Shown here: positions 40,942-50,324 of the stretch, in pieces
Layout: each line of letters opens with the position of its first letter
How positions within the stretch are numbered: the stretch's first letter is position 1
Source: Pseudomonas kilonensis
GTDB lineage: Bacteria; Pseudomonadota; Gammaproteobacteria; Pseudomonadales; Pseudomonadaceae
DNA length: 64,000 bases
NCBI RefSeq assembly: GCF_001269885.1
Contig: NZ_LHVH01000005.1
Span: 1 to 64,000 of the forward strand
Reading direction: 5' to 3'
Program-made: the position numbers and the translations under genes
Notes under the pieces: generated by a model
Database searches by the model: none
The model's input: only the letters and a program-made list of their open reading frames with translations
Told to the model about the DNA's origin: nothing

Positions 40942-42045
40942 ATGGCTGGTCCCGGAATCAAATTGATGATTGGTTTGGGCGTGTGCGTGTTGTTGACGGG
41001 GTGCGGTGATAAGAAGCCCGAAGAAAAAGCCCTGCCACGGGTTTTCGTGCAGCAAGCGGTACCCAGCGAATACGCCGCTTCGGTGACCTTGACTGGCGAT
41101 GTCCAGGCGCGGGTGCAGGCTGACTTGTCGTTTCGCGTGGGCGGCAAGATCATCGAACGCAAGGTCGATGTCGGCGCCCGGGTCTCGGCCCGGCAAGTGC
41201 TGGCCCGGCTCGACCCCCGGGACCTGCAGACCAACGTCGACTCCGCCGAGGCTCAGGTGGCCGCCGAGCAGGCGCGAGTCAAGCAGAGTGCGGCGGCGTT
41301 CGTGCGCCAGCAGAAACTCCTGCCCAAGGGCTACACCAGCCAGAGCGAATACGACGCGGCCCAGGCCCAACTGCGCAGCAGCCAGAGTGCATTGAGCGCC
41401 GCCCAGGCCCAACTGGCCAACGCCCGCGAACAACTGAGCTACACCGCACTGATTGCCGAGGCCCCGGGCATCATCACCGCGCGCCAGGCGGAAGTCGGCC
41501 AGGTGGTGCAGGCCACGGAGCCGATCTTCAGCCTGGCCCGGGACGGCGAGCGCGACGCCGTGTTCAATATCTACGAATCGCTGTTGAGCGAACCGCCCTC
41601 GGACCCTGCAATCACCATCAGTTTGTTGGATAACCCCGCGATCAAGACCACCGGTACGGTGCGCGAAATCACCCCGGCGGTGTCGGCCCAGACCGGCACC
41701 GTGCAGGTCAAGGTCACCCTCAATGATTTGCCCGAAGGCATGCGCCTGGGCTCGGTGGTCAGTGCCACGGCCAAGTCCGCCGGCAAGACCGCCTTCGAGC
41801 TGCCTTGGTCGGCCCTGACCAAGAACCTCAGTGACCCGGCCGTTTGGCTGGTGGACGGCGAGGGCAAGGCGCAGTTGCAAACGGTGACGGTCGGCCGCTA
41901 CCTGACCGGCAAGGTCATCATCAGTGATGGGCTCAAGGGGGGCGAGAAAATCATCATCGCCGGTGGGCAATTGTTGCACCCCGGCGTACGCGTCGAGATC
42001 GCTGAAAACACCGCTGGAAAAACCACGCAGGGGGCCCAACCATGA
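40942..42045 (+). CDS. RND efflux adaptor lipoprotein, TriA-like
   Basis: This is the first of two different periplasmic adaptors for the RND pump encoded next. The 367-residue product has a lipoprotein signal (Cys21 in VLLTGC). Standard order: LTGDVQARVQADLSFRVGGK, a coiled-coil hairpin (about 95-165), LIAEAPGIITARQAEVGQVV, the barrel with REITPAVSAQTGTVQVKVTL, and the membrane-proximal domain GLKGGEKIIIAGGQLLHPGV. The arrangement of two adaptors and one pump matches triABC of P. aeruginosa (triclosan efflux). The stop overlaps the next start by 4 bp. Confidence 0.88.
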   Translation: MAGPGIKLMIGLGVCVLLTGCGDKKPEEKALPRVFVQQAVPSEYAASVTLTGDVQARVQADLSFRVGGKIIERKVDVGARVSARQVLARLDPRDLQTNVDSAEAQVAAEQARVKQSAAAFVRQQKLLPKGYTSQSEYDAAQAQLRSSQSALSAAQAQLANAREQLSYTALIAEAPGIITARQAEVGQVVQATEPIFSLARDGERDAVFNIYESLLSEPPSDPAITISLLDNPAIKTTGTVREITPAVSAQTGTVQVKVTLNDLPEGMRLGSVVSATAKSAGKTAFELPWSALTKNLSDPAVWLVDGEGKAQLQTVTVGRYLTGKVIISDGLKGGEKIIIAGGQLLHPGVRVEIAENTAGKTTQGAQP

Positions 42046-43106
42046 AGCGTTTGTGGATGGCCTCGGTCGGCCTCTTGCTGGCTGCCTGCTCCAAGGAAGA
42101 AGCGCCGCCCGAACCGGTGCGTCCGGTGTTGTCCGTTGAAGTCCGGGCCCTCGACCAGCAGGCACTCGGGCGGTTCGCCGGGAGTATCCAGGCGCGCTAC
42201 GAGAGCAACGTGGGTTTCCGTGTGCCTGGACGGATCGCCAGCCGCAATGTCGATGTCGGTGCGCAAGTGAAGAAGGGCGACCTGCTCGCCACGCTCGACC
42301 CTACCGACCAGCAAAACCAGTTGCGCGCCGCCCAGGGCGATCTGGCGCGGATCGAGGCGCAGTACATCAATGCCCAGGCCAATGCCCGCCGCCAGCAGCA
42401 ATTGTTCGACCGTGGCGTCGGCGCCCAGGCGCAACTGGACATCGCCCAGACCGACTTGAAAACCACTGGCGCCTCTCTCGAACAGGCCAAGGCCTCGGTG
42501 GAGCAGTCCCGCGACCAGCTCAACTACAGCGCGCTGCACACCGACCACGACGCCGTCGTCACGGCCTGGAATGCCGAAGCCGGGCAGGTGGTCACCGCCG
42601 GCCAGCAAGTGGTGACTCTGGCCCGCCCGGACATCAAGGAGGCGGTGATCGACCTGCCGGCCGGTCTGGCAGAGCGCCTGCCCACGGACGTGGTGTTCGA
42701 GGTCGCCGCGCAGTTGGACCCCAGCATCCACACCACCGCCACCGTGCGCGAGATCGAACCCCAGGCCCAGAGCGCCACCCGTACCCGCCGCGCGCGCCTG
42801 ACACTGACCGACACACCGCCAGGTTTTCGCCTGGGCACGGCCATCAGCGTGACCCTGAGCTCGACCATCGAACCACGCATCGAGCTGCCACTGAGCGCGC
42901 TGCAAGAGATCGACGGCAAGGCGCGCATCTGGCTGGTCGACCCGCAAACCCAGACCGTCTCGCCCCGTGACGTACGGATTCTCGAACGTTCGGCCAACTC
43001 GGTGCTGGTGGCCAACGGCATCAAGGCCGGCGATCGCGTGGTCAGCGCTGGGGTGAACAGTCTCCAGCCGGGGCAGAAAGTGAAACTCGACGAGGACGCA
43101 CGATGA
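42042..43106 (+). CDS. RND efflux adaptor lipoprotein, TriB-like
   Basis: This is the second adaptor, 354 residues, with lipobox Cys16 (GLLLAACS). Domains run as in the first: FAGSIQARYESNVGFRVPGR, a coiled coil (about 85-155), HTDHDAVVTAWNAEAGQVVT, barrel, and IKAGDRVVSAGVNSLQPGQK. In the TriABC system both adaptors are needed and act together, so this pair probably alternates in one assembly. It overlaps triA-like and triC-like genes by 4 bp each (ATGA type), giving strict coupling. Confidence 0.88.
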   Translation: MKRLWMASVGLLLAACSKEEAPPEPVRPVLSVEVRALDQQALGRFAGSIQARYESNVGFRVPGRIASRNVDVGAQVKKGDLLATLDPTDQQNQLRAAQGDLARIEAQYINAQANARRQQQLFDRGVGAQAQLDIAQTDLKTTGASLEQAKASVEQSRDQLNYSALHTDHDAVVTAWNAEAGQVVTAGQQVVTLARPDIKEAVIDLPAGLAERLPTDVVFEVAAQLDPSIHTTATVREIEPQAQSATRTRRARLTLTDTPPGFRLGTAISVTLSSTIEPRIELPLSALQEIDGKARIWLVDPQTQTVSPRDVRILERSANSVLVANGIKAGDRVVSAGVNSLQPGQKVKLDEDAR

Positions 43107-46100
43107 AAGGGCCTTTCAATCTGTCCGAATGGGCCCTGCGGCATCAGTCGTTCGTCTGGTACCTGATGTTCGTGGCACTGCTGATGGGCGTGTTTTCGTA
43201 CATGAACCTGGGGCGCGAAGAAGACCCATCGTTCACCATCAAGACCATGGTCATCCAGACCCGTTGGCCTGGCGCGACCCAGGAAGAAACCCTCAGGCAG
43301 GTCACCGATCGCATCGAGAAAAAACTCGAAGAGCTCGATTCCCTCGACTACGTCAAAAGCTACACCCGACCGGGAGAATCGACGGTGTTCGTGTACCTGC
43401 TCGACACCACCGGGGCCAAGGAAATCCCCGAGATCTGGTACCAGGTGCGCAAGAAGATCAACGACATTCGCGGCGATTTCCCTGACGGCTTGCAAGGGCC
43501 AGGCTTCAACGACGAGTTCGGCGATGTCTACGGTTCGGTGTACGCCTTCACCGGCGATGGCCTGTCGATGCGCCAGTTGCGCGACTACGTGGAACAGGTG
43601 CGCGCCGAGATCCGTGGCGTACCGGGCCTGGGCAAGGTCGAGATGGTGGGCGAGCAGGACGAAGTGCTGTACCTGAACTTCTCCACGCGCAAGCTCGCCG
43701 CGTTGGGGATCGATCAGCGTGAGGTCGTGCAAAGCCTGCAGACCCAGAACGCCGTGACTCCGGCAGGGGTGATCGACGCCGGGCCGGAGCGGATTTCCGT
43801 GCGCACGTCCGGGCAGTTCCAGTCGGAAAAGGACCTGGCCAACGTCAACCTGCGGCTCAACGACCGCTTCTATCGACTGGCCGACATCGCCGATATCAGC
43901 CGCGGTTACGTTGACCCTGCCACGCCGATGTTCCGTTTCAACGGTACACCGGCCATCGGCCTCGCCATCGCAATGAAGAAGGGCGGCAACATCCAGGACT
44001 TCGGCAAGGCGTTGCATGCGCGCATGAGCGAGCTGACCGCCGACCTGCCGGTGGGCGTTGGCGTGCATACCGTGTCGGACCAGGCCGAAGTGGTGGAGGA
44101 GGCGGTCGGCGGCTTTACCAGCGCCTTGTTCGAGGCGGTGATCATCGTCCTGCTCGTCAGCTTCGTCAGCCTCGGCGTCAGGGCCGGGTTGGTGGTGGCC
44201 TGCTCGATTCCGCTGGTGCTGGCGATGGTCTTCCTGTTCATGGAATACAGCGGCATCACCATGCAGCGGATTTCCCTTGGCGCGTTGATCATCGCCCTCG
44301 GCCTGCTGGTGGACGACGCGATGATCACCGTGGAAATGATGGTCACGCGCCTGGAAAAAGGTGACACCAAGGACCAGGCCGCGACGTTCGCCTACACCTC
44401 GACGGCGTTCCCGATGCTCACCGGGACCCTGGTGACCGTGGCGGGTTTCGTGCCCATCGGCCTGAACGCCAGTTCCGCCGGTGAGTACACCTTCACCCTG
44501 TTCGCGGTCATCGCCGTGGCGATGCTGGTGTCATGGATCGTCGCGGTGTTGTTTGCCCCGGTGATTGGCGTGCACATCCTCAGCACCAACGTGAAACCCC
44601 ACAGCGCCGAGCCGGGGCGGATCGGCCGGGCATTCAACGGCGGCCTGCTGTGGGCGATGCGCAATCGCTGGTGGGCCATTGGCATCACCGTGCTGCTGTT
44701 CGTGCTGTCGGTGTTTTGCATGCGTTTCGTGCAAAACCAGTTCTTCCCGTCCTCGGACCGGCCGGAAATCCTGGTGGACCTCAACCTGCCGCAAAACGCC
44801 TCGATGGACGAGACCCGCCGGGCGGTCGATCGCCTGGAAGCGACCCTCAAGGGCGACCCGGACATCGAGCGCTGGAGCAGCTACATCGGCGAAGGCGCGA
44901 TTCGCTTTTACCTGCCGCTGGACCAGCAACTGCAGAACCCGTACTACGCGCAACTGGTGATCGTCAGCAAGGGCCTGGAGTCGCGCACGGCCCTCACCGA
45001 GCGTCTGCAAAAGCGTCTGCGTGAGGATTTCGTCGGGATTGGCAGCTACGTGCAGGCCCTGGAAATGGGCCCGCCGGTGGGCCGGCCGATCCAGTACCGG
45101 GTCAGCGGCAAGGACATCGACCAGGTGCGCAAACATGCGATCGAACTGGCCACCGAGCTGGACAAGAACTCGCACATTGGCGAAATCATTTACGACTGGA
45201 ACGAACCGGGCAAGGTGCTGCGCATCGACATCGCCCAGGACAAGGCGCGGCAGCTGGGCCTGTCTTCCGATGATGTGGCCAGGGTGATGAACAGCATTGT
45301 CAGCGGCTCGCCCGTGACCCAGGTCAACGACGATATTTACCTGATCGACGTGGTCGGCCGTGCCGAAGATGCCGAGCGTGGTTCGCCGGAAACCCTGCAG
45401 AACCTGCAAATCGTCACCCCGGGCGACACCTCGATTCCGTTGCTGGCGTTCGCCACGGTGCGCTATGAACTGGAACAGCCCTTGGTGTGGCGTCGTGACC
45501 GCAAGCCGACCATCACCATCAAGGCCGCGGTGCGCGACGAGATCCAACCCACCGACCTGGTCAAGCAACTGCAACCGGCCATCGACACGTTCGCCGCCGG
45601 CCTGCCAGTGGGCTACAAGGTCGCCACGGGCGGTACGGTGGAAGAGAGCAGCAAGGCCCAAGGGCCGATCGCCAGTGTCGTGCCGCTGATGCTGTTCTTG
45701 ATGGCGACCTTCCTGATGATCCAGCTGCACAGCGTGCAGAAACTGTTCCTGGTGGCGAGTGTCGCGCCTCTCGGATTGATCGGTGTGGTGCTGGCGCTGG
45801 TGCCGACGGGCACGCCCATGGGCTTCGTGGCGATCCTCGGGATCCTCGCGTTGATTGGCATCATCATCCGTAACTCGGTGATCCTGGTGACCCAGATCGA
45901 TGAATACGAACGTGACGGCTACGAGCCCTGGGATGCGGTGGTGCAAGCTACCGAACACCGGCGCCGACCGATCCTGCTCACGGCGGCCGCGGCGAGCCTG
46001 GGGATGATCCCGATTGCCCGGGAAGTGTTCTGGGGGCCGATGGCCTACGCGATGATCGGCGGGATCATCATCGCGACGCTACTGACGCTGCTGTTCCTGC

Positions 46101-46150
46101 CGGCGCTGTATGTGGCCTGGTACAAGATCCGCGAGCCGAAGCGTGATTGA
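43103..46150 (+). CDS. RND-family efflux pump, TriC-like
   Basis: This inner-membrane proton-driven pump of 1015 residues is a normal length for the hydrophobe/amphiphile RND family. It starts with the amphipathic helix and TM1 (SEWALRHQSFVWYLMFVALL), has two large periplasmic loops and 12 helices, with the proton-relay aspartates in TM4 (LGALIIALGLLVDDAMITVE). The second half repeats the pattern from about 510 (RNRWWAIGITVLLFVLSVFC). No outer-membrane channel gene follows; in P. aeruginosa TriABC borrows OpmH, encoded elsewhere. The substrate is inferred from the orthologous arrangement only. Confidence 0.9.
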   Translation: MKGPFNLSEWALRHQSFVWYLMFVALLMGVFSYMNLGREEDPSFTIKTMVIQTRWPGATQEETLRQVTDRIEKKLEELDSLDYVKSYTRPGESTVFVYLLDTTGAKEIPEIWYQVRKKINDIRGDFPDGLQGPGFNDEFGDVYGSVYAFTGDGLSMRQLRDYVEQVRAEIRGVPGLGKVEMVGEQDEVLYLNFSTRKLAALGIDQREVVQSLQTQNAVTPAGVIDAGPERISVRTSGQFQSEKDLANVNLRLNDRFYRLADIADISRGYVDPATPMFRFNGTPAIGLAIAMKKGGNIQDFGKALHARMSELTADLPVGVGVHTVSDQAEVVEEAVGGFTSALFEAVIIVLLVSFVSLGVRAGLVVACSIPLVLAMVFLFMEYSGITMQRISLGALIIALGLLVDDAMITVEMMVTRLEKGDTKDQAATFAYTSTAFPMLTGTLVTVAGFVPIGLNASSAGEYTFTLFAVIAVAMLVSWIVAVLFAPVIGVHILSTNVKPHSAEPGRIGRAFNGGLLWAMRNRWWAIGITVLLFVLSVFCMRFVQNQFFPSSDRPEILVDLNLPQNASMDETRRAVDRLEATLKGDPDIERWSSYIGEGAIRFYLPLDQQLQNPYYAQLVIVSKGLESRTALTERLQKRLREDFVGIGSYVQALEMGPPVGRPIQYRVSGKDIDQVRKHAIELATELDKNSHIGEIIYDWNEPGKVLRIDIAQDKARQLGLSSDDVARVMNSIVSGSPVTQVNDDIYLIDVVGRAEDAERGSPETLQNLQIVTPGDTSIPLLAFATVRYELEQPLVWRRDRKPTITIKAAVRDEIQPTDLVKQLQPAIDTFAAGLPVGYKVATGGTVEESSKAQGPIASVVPLMLFLMATFLMIQLHSVQKLFLVASVAPLGLIGVVLALVPTGTPMGFVAILGILALIGIIIRNSVILVTQIDEYERDGYEPWDAVVQATEHRRRPILLTAAAASLGMIPIAREVFWGPMAYAMIGGIIIATLLTLLFLPALYVAWYKIREPKRD

Positions 46151-46185
46151 ATTGGCGTTAAATCATGGGGGCTGCTGCGCAGCCC

Positions 46186-46280
46186 ATCGCGAGCAAGCTT
46201 TGCTCCCACAGTGGATCGTTGCGAGTTCAGAATTTTGAACTCACTGTAGATCTGCTGTGGGAGCAAAGCTTGCTCGCGAT
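46186..46280. repeat. REPIN-type inverted repeat (TGTGGGAGCAAAGC family)
   Basis: GCGAGCAAGCTTTGCTCCCA and its complement flank ~46 nt containing a second inverted pair (GAGTTCA / TGAACTC). It lies between the convergent RND and cadA-type genes. Confidence 0.85.
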
Positions 46281-46305
46281 GAGGCCCTCCCGGTCACCGC
46301 AAACT

Positions 46306-48525
46306 TTACTTGCGTAGCAACCGCAACCCATTGAACACCACCAGCAAACTCACCCCCATGTCGGCAAACACCGCCATCCACATGGTGGCGAACCCGGCGA
46401 AGGTGAACCCGAGGAAGATCGCCTTGATCACCAACGCCAAGGCAATGTTCTGTTTCAGGATGCTTGAAGTCTGCCGCGACAGGCGAATGAACGCCGGGAT
46501 CTTGCGCAGATCATCGTCCATCAAGGCGACATCGGCGGTTTCGATGGCCGTGTCGGTGCCGGCCGCCGCCATGGCGAAACCGATTTCCGAACGGGCCAGG
46601 GCCGGGGCGTCGTTGATGCCGTCGCCGACCATGCCGACGTGGTGACCCTGGGCGTACAACGCTTCGATGGCTTGCAGCTTGTCTTCGGGCAACAGGTCGC
46701 CTCGGGCTTGGTCCATGCCCACCTGTGCAGCAATCGCGTCGGCGGTGTGGGCGTTGTCGCCGGTGAGCATCAAGGTCTTGATGCCCAGGTCATGCAGCTG
46801 CCGAATGGCTTCGCGGCTGGAGTCCTTCACGGTGTCGGCCACGGCAAACAGCGCCAAGGGGCCTGTAGCGTCGAGCAGCAGCACCACGGACTTGCCTTGT
46901 TTTTCCAGGGCGAAGAGTTTCTCTTCCAGTTCGGGGGAGCACAGTCCGAGGTCTTCCACCAGGCGGTGATTGCCCAGGTGATACGTCTGCCCTCCAATGT
47001 CGCCACGCACGCCGCGCCCGGCAAGCGCCTCGAAGTTATCCACAACCTGCTGTGCCAGTTGCTTATCCACAGCCGCGTTGGCAATCGCCCGGGAAACCGG
47101 GTGATCGGAGCGGGCGGCGAGGCTGGCGGCCAGGGCCGGAGCGATGGTTTCCACGCTCGGGTCCAGCGCCACATAGTCGGTTTGCACCGGCTTGCCGTGG
47201 GTGATCGTGCCGGTCTTGTCCAAGGCCAGGTAGTCGAGCTTGTAGCCGCCCTCCAGGTACACGCCGCCCTTGACCAGGATGCCTTTGCGCGCGGCGGCAG
47301 CGAGGCCGCTGACGATGGTCACAGGGGTGGAAATCACCAGCGCGCAGGGGCAGGCGACCACCAGCAGCACCAGCGCCCGGTAGATCCAGTCGAACCATGC
47401 CGCGCCCATGAACAACGGTGGGATGACGGCCACGGCCAGGGCCAGGACAAACACCGCCGGGGTGTAGACTTTCGAGAACTGGTCGACGAAGCGTTGGGTC
47501 GGTGCGCGGGAGCCCTGGGCCTGTTCCACGGCGTGGATGATCCGCGCCAGGGTGGAGTGATCGGCCGCTGCGGTCACGGTGTATTCCAATTCGCCGGCCT
47601 GGTTGATGGTGCCGGCAAACACCTTGTCGCCGATGGTTTTTTCCACCGGCAGGCTTTCGCCGGTAATCGGTGCCTGGTCAATGGTCGAACGACCGGCGAC
47701 CACGTCGCCGTCCAGGCCCACCCTTTCGCCCGGGCGAACCCGTACCCGCGCACCGAGGGCGATGACTTTTACGTCTTGCGCCTGCCAGCTGCCATCGGCC
47801 TGTTGCACGGTGGCCTGTTCCGGGGCCATCTGCATCAGGCCGCTGATGGCGTTGCGCGCCCGGTCCAGGGATTTGGCTTCGATCAGCTCGGCCACGGTGA
47901 ACAGGAACATCACCATCGCCGCTTCCGGCCATTGGCCGATCAGCACGGCGCCGGTCACGGCGATGCTCATCAGTGCGTTGATGTTCAAGTTGCGGTTTTT
48001 CAGGGCGATCCAGCCCTTCTTGTAGGTACCCAGGCCACCGCTGAGGATCGACACCAATGCCACCACTGCGACCACCCAGTTTGGCGCGGCGTTGGTGAAG
48101 TGGATCACCTCGGCGCCCAGGGCCGTCACGCCGGACAGCGCCAGCGGCCACCAGGGCTTGGCCGGGGCGGGCAAGTCAGGGGTGGTTTTCTCTTTGCCCG
48201 GGGTCATCGGCTCGGCCTGCATCCCTAAGGATTCGATGGCCTTGATGATCGGCGCGTCGCTGGGCAAATCGTGGGTCACGCCCAGTACGCGGTTGATCAG
48301 GTTGAAATCCAGTTGCTGCACGCCTTCGAGCTTGCCGAGCTTGTTCTGGATCAGCGTCTGTTCGGTGGGGCAGTCCATGGCTTCGATGCGGAAACTGCTC
48401 AGCCGCGCACCGTCCGTCGGCGTTTTGCCGAGGATCACCTGCGACGGGGCTGCTTTCGATGCGCAGCAGGAATGCCCGTGGTCATGGCCGTGGTCGGGTT
48501 TGTGGATGTGAAGGGAATCGCTCAT
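46306..48525 (-). CDS. cadA: Cd2+/Zn2+/Pb2+-exporting P1B-type ATPase
   Basis: This 739-residue heavy-metal export pump has an N-terminus that is His/Cys-rich (HIHKPDHGHDHGHSCC). A degenerate metal-binding domain follows with MDCP (residues 50-53) rather than a CxxC pair. The pump core has TGES (289-291 region), the membrane CPC motif at 392-394, and the phosphorylated D436 in DKTGT; GDGINDAPAL lies near the C-terminus. CPC with the upstream His-rich stretch is typical of Cd/Zn/Pb pumps rather than Cu pumps. It is divergent from cadR, and the shared gap holds the MerR-type promoter. It confers resistance by removing cytoplasmic metal. Confidence 0.93.
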   Translation of the reverse strand: MSDSLHIHKPDHGHDHGHSCCASKAAPSQVILGKTPTDGARLSSFRIEAMDCPTEQTLIQNKLGKLEGVQQLDFNLINRVLGVTHDLPSDAPIIKAIESLGMQAEPMTPGKEKTTPDLPAPAKPWWPLALSGVTALGAEVIHFTNAAPNWVVAVVALVSILSGGLGTYKKGWIALKNRNLNINALMSIAVTGAVLIGQWPEAAMVMFLFTVAELIEAKSLDRARNAISGLMQMAPEQATVQQADGSWQAQDVKVIALGARVRVRPGERVGLDGDVVAGRSTIDQAPITGESLPVEKTIGDKVFAGTINQAGELEYTVTAAADHSTLARIIHAVEQAQGSRAPTQRFVDQFSKVYTPAVFVLALAVAVIPPLFMGAAWFDWIYRALVLLVVACPCALVISTPVTIVSGLAAAARKGILVKGGVYLEGGYKLDYLALDKTGTITHGKPVQTDYVALDPSVETIAPALAASLAARSDHPVSRAIANAAVDKQLAQQVVDNFEALAGRGVRGDIGGQTYHLGNHRLVEDLGLCSPELEEKLFALEKQGKSVVLLLDATGPLALFAVADTVKDSSREAIRQLHDLGIKTLMLTGDNAHTADAIAAQVGMDQARGDLLPEDKLQAIEALYAQGHHVGMVGDGINDAPALARSEIGFAMAAAGTDTAIETADVALMDDDLRKIPAFIRLSRQTSSILKQNIALALVIKAIFLGFTFAGFATMWMAVFADMGVSLLVVFNGLRLLRK

Positions 48526-48557
48526 CGGGTGACGTCCGTGAAAAGTGCCTGTTGCGC

Positions 48558-48588
48558 AGTAAAGACCCTGTAGCCACTATAGGGTCAA
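48558..48588 (-). promoter_or_regulatory. CadR-controlled cadA promoter with 19-bp spacer and dyad
   Basis: On the minus strand TTGACC (48588-48583) and TTTACT (48563-48558) are 19 bp apart, the over-long spacing typical of MerR-family promoters. The spacer contains the dyad ACCCT...AGGGT (48565-48585). Confidence 0.85.
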
Positions 48589-48611
48589 GCACCTATTTGG
48601 GAGGTCGCAGC

Positions 48612-49058
48612 ATGAAGATCGGAGAACTGGCGAAAATCACCGACTGCCAGGTCGAAACCATCCGTTACTACGAGCGCGAAGGCTTGCTGCCGGAACCGGC
48701 CCGTAGCGACGGCAATTACCGTGTCTACACCCAGGCCCATGCCGAGCGGCTGACGTTCATCCGCAATTGCCGCACCCTGGACATGACCCTGGAAGAAATC
48801 CGCAGCCTCCTGGCCCTGCGCGACAGCCCCCAGGACCAGTGCGAAAGCGTCAACGCGCTGATCGACGAACACATCCAGCACGTCAAGGCCCGCATCGACG
48901 GCCTGCTGGCCTTGCAGACGCAACTGATCGACCTGCGCCATCGCTGTGGCGAAGGACCGGACCTGGATCAATGCGGGATCTTGCAGCGCCTGGAGGTGAG
49001 CGGGGCGGTGGCGCCGGAGGTGGAGCATTCCCATGTGGGGCGTAGTCACGGGCATTGA
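48612..49058 (+). CDS. cadR: MerR-family metal sensor CadR
   Basis: This 148-residue metal-responsive regulator starts at ATG 48612, after GGGAGG. The DNA-binding head is MKIGELAKITDCQVETIRYY, then EREGLLPEPARSDGNYRVY. A dimer helix follows, with cysteines placed as in CadR/PbrR (DQCESVNALIDEH, C77; RHRCGEGPDLDQCG, C112 and C119). The His-rich tail HSHVGRSHGH is typical of Pseudomonas CadR. It should untwist the 19-bp-spacer promoter when Cd, Zn or Pb binds. Confidence 0.92.
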   Translation: MKIGELAKITDCQVETIRYYEREGLLPEPARSDGNYRVYTQAHAERLTFIRNCRTLDMTLEEIRSLLALRDSPQDQCESVNALIDEHIQHVKARIDGLLALQTQLIDLRHRCGEGPDLDQCGILQRLEVSGAVAPEVEHSHVGRSHGH

Positions 49059-49100
49059 GCCCTTGCCACCAATCCCCAATACACAGAGTCGCCTATGGGC

Positions 49101-49275
49101 GAGCCTGTGGGAGCAAAGCTTGGTGTGAGCCTGTGGGAGCAAAGCTTGGTGTGAGCCTGTGGGAGCAAAGCTTGGTGTGAGCCTGTGGGAGCAAAGCTTG
49201 CTCGCGATGAACGATAACGCGATCTTCTGACGGATCGAGGCGTTTCCATCGCGAGCAAGCTTTGCTCCCACAGGC
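49101..49275. repeat. REPIN with a 26-bp tandem expansion
   Basis: Four head-to-tail copies with a 26-bp period (starts 49101, 49127, 49153, 49179) each contain GAGCCTGTGGGAGCAAAGCT. Only the last continues into a full REP (CTCGCGAT), and an inverted partner closes it at 49249-49275. Confidence 0.9.
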
Positions 49276-49303
49276 CCGCACACAGGGGGATGGTGGGATT
49301 CTT

Positions 49304-50275
49304 CTAGACCGCCATCGGCGCGGTCATCGGCGCATGGTGCTGGTAGCCTTCGAGGGAGAAGTCGCCCGGCTCCACCAACTCCAGCCACTCAGGCTGGTAC
49401 ACGCCGGTCTTGGCGAACTCCGGCACACGCTCGGAAATCACCAGCTTGGGCATCGGGAACGGCTCGCGCGTGAGCTGTTCGTTGAGCATGTCCAAGTGGT
49501 TTTCGTAGACGTGGGCATCGCCGATGAAATAGGTGAACCAGCGCGGCGTGTAGCCGGTCAGGCGGCCGATCAGGCTCAGCAGTGCGGCGCCTTCGGTGAG
49601 GTTGAACGGCGTGCCCAGGCCCAGGTCGTTGGAGCGGATGTAGAGGGTCAGGGAGATTTCCCTGGTCTCGACATTCGGGTGGAACTGGTAGAGCAGGTGG
49701 CACGGCGGCAGGGCCATTTCATCGAGCTGGGCGCAGTTCCAGCCGTGGAACAGGATGCGCCGGCTGCCCGGGTCCTTGATGATGGTGTCGACGCACTGGC
49801 GAACCTGGTCGATGGCCTTGTACAGCACCACGTAGGCCTGGCCGTTTTCTTCGCCCTCGGCGATCTGCCGGTAACCCTGGGCCAGTGTCTGCTCGATGGC
49901 GGCCGGGTTGCTCAAGGGGATCTGTTTGTAGGCCGGCCATTTGCGCCATTGCACGCCGTAGATCTCGCCCAGGTCGTCTTCGCCCTGGCGGAACGGGTTG
50001 GCCAGCCACTGGGCGTTTTCGTTGGCGTTCTGGTCCCAGACCTTGCAGCCCAGGGCACGGAATTCGGCGGCATTGTTCACGCCACGCAGGAAGCCGCACA
50101 TCTCGCCGATGGCCGATTTGAAGGCCATTTTGCGGGTGGTGATGGCCGGGAATCCGTCTTTCAAGTCATAGCGCAGCATGGCGCCGGGGAAGCTGATGGT
50201 GTTCACACCGGTGCGGTTGGCTTGCTTGGTGCCGTTCTTGATGACGTGGGCCACCAGATCGAGATATTGCTTCAT
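49304..50275 (-). CDS. thyA: Thymidylate synthase
   Basis: This enzyme makes dTMP from dUMP using methylenetetrahydrofolate; it is cytoplasmic. The 323-residue form is longer than the 264-residue E. coli enzyme because of an insert in the region ~85-150, as in other long ThyA proteins. Key residues are visible: [18 protein letters not shown] (R21 phosphate contact), the catalytic C192 in [19 protein letters not shown], and the nucleotide motif [20 protein letters not shown]. It lies 49 bp downstream of lgt on the same strand, a conserved pair in gamma-proteobacteria. There is nothing odd. Confidence 0.96.
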   Translation of the reverse strand: MKQYLDLVAHVIKNGTKQANRTGVNTISFPGAMLRYDLKDGFPAITTRKMAFKSAIGEMCGFLRGVNNAAEFRALGCKVWDQNANENAQWLANPFRQGEDDLGEIYGVQWRKWPAYKQIPLSNPAAIEQTLAQGYRQIAEGEENGQAYVVLYKAIDQVRQCVDTIIKDPGSRRILFHGWNCAQLDEMALPPCHLLYQFHPNVETREISLTLYIRSNDLGLGTPFNLTEGAALLSLIGRLTGYTPRWFTYFIGDAHVYENHLDMLNEQLTREPFPMPKLVISERVPEFAKTGVYQPEWLELVEPGDFSLEGYQHHAPMTAPMAV

Positions 50276-50292
50276 GGGTTACCTGTGTCCTT

Positions 50293-50319
50293 GAACCCGG
50301 GGCCAACGCCCCGGGGTTC
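50293..50319. other. Strong GC hairpin between lgt and thyA
   Basis: GAACCCGGGGC and GCCCCGGGGTTC pair around CAAC with one bulge. There is no clear U-run on the lgt-thyA strand, so it may stabilise or partly terminate the transcript. Confidence 0.45.
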
Positions 50320-50324
50320 GAATT

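Noticed and set aside
46639-48228. Long plus-strand frame antisense to cadA
   Set aside because: The sense frame is a complete P-type ATPase; the antisense product is a His/Gly/Gln-rich shadow.
49101-49275. CRISPR-like array
   Set aside because: Copies are contiguous with no unique spacers of regular length, and no cas genes are present.
49046-49281. Possible repeat protein encoded by the REP cluster (SFAPTGSHQALLPQAHTKLC)
   Set aside because: The peptide periodicity is just the 26-bp tandem REP unit read in one frame; there is no start signal.
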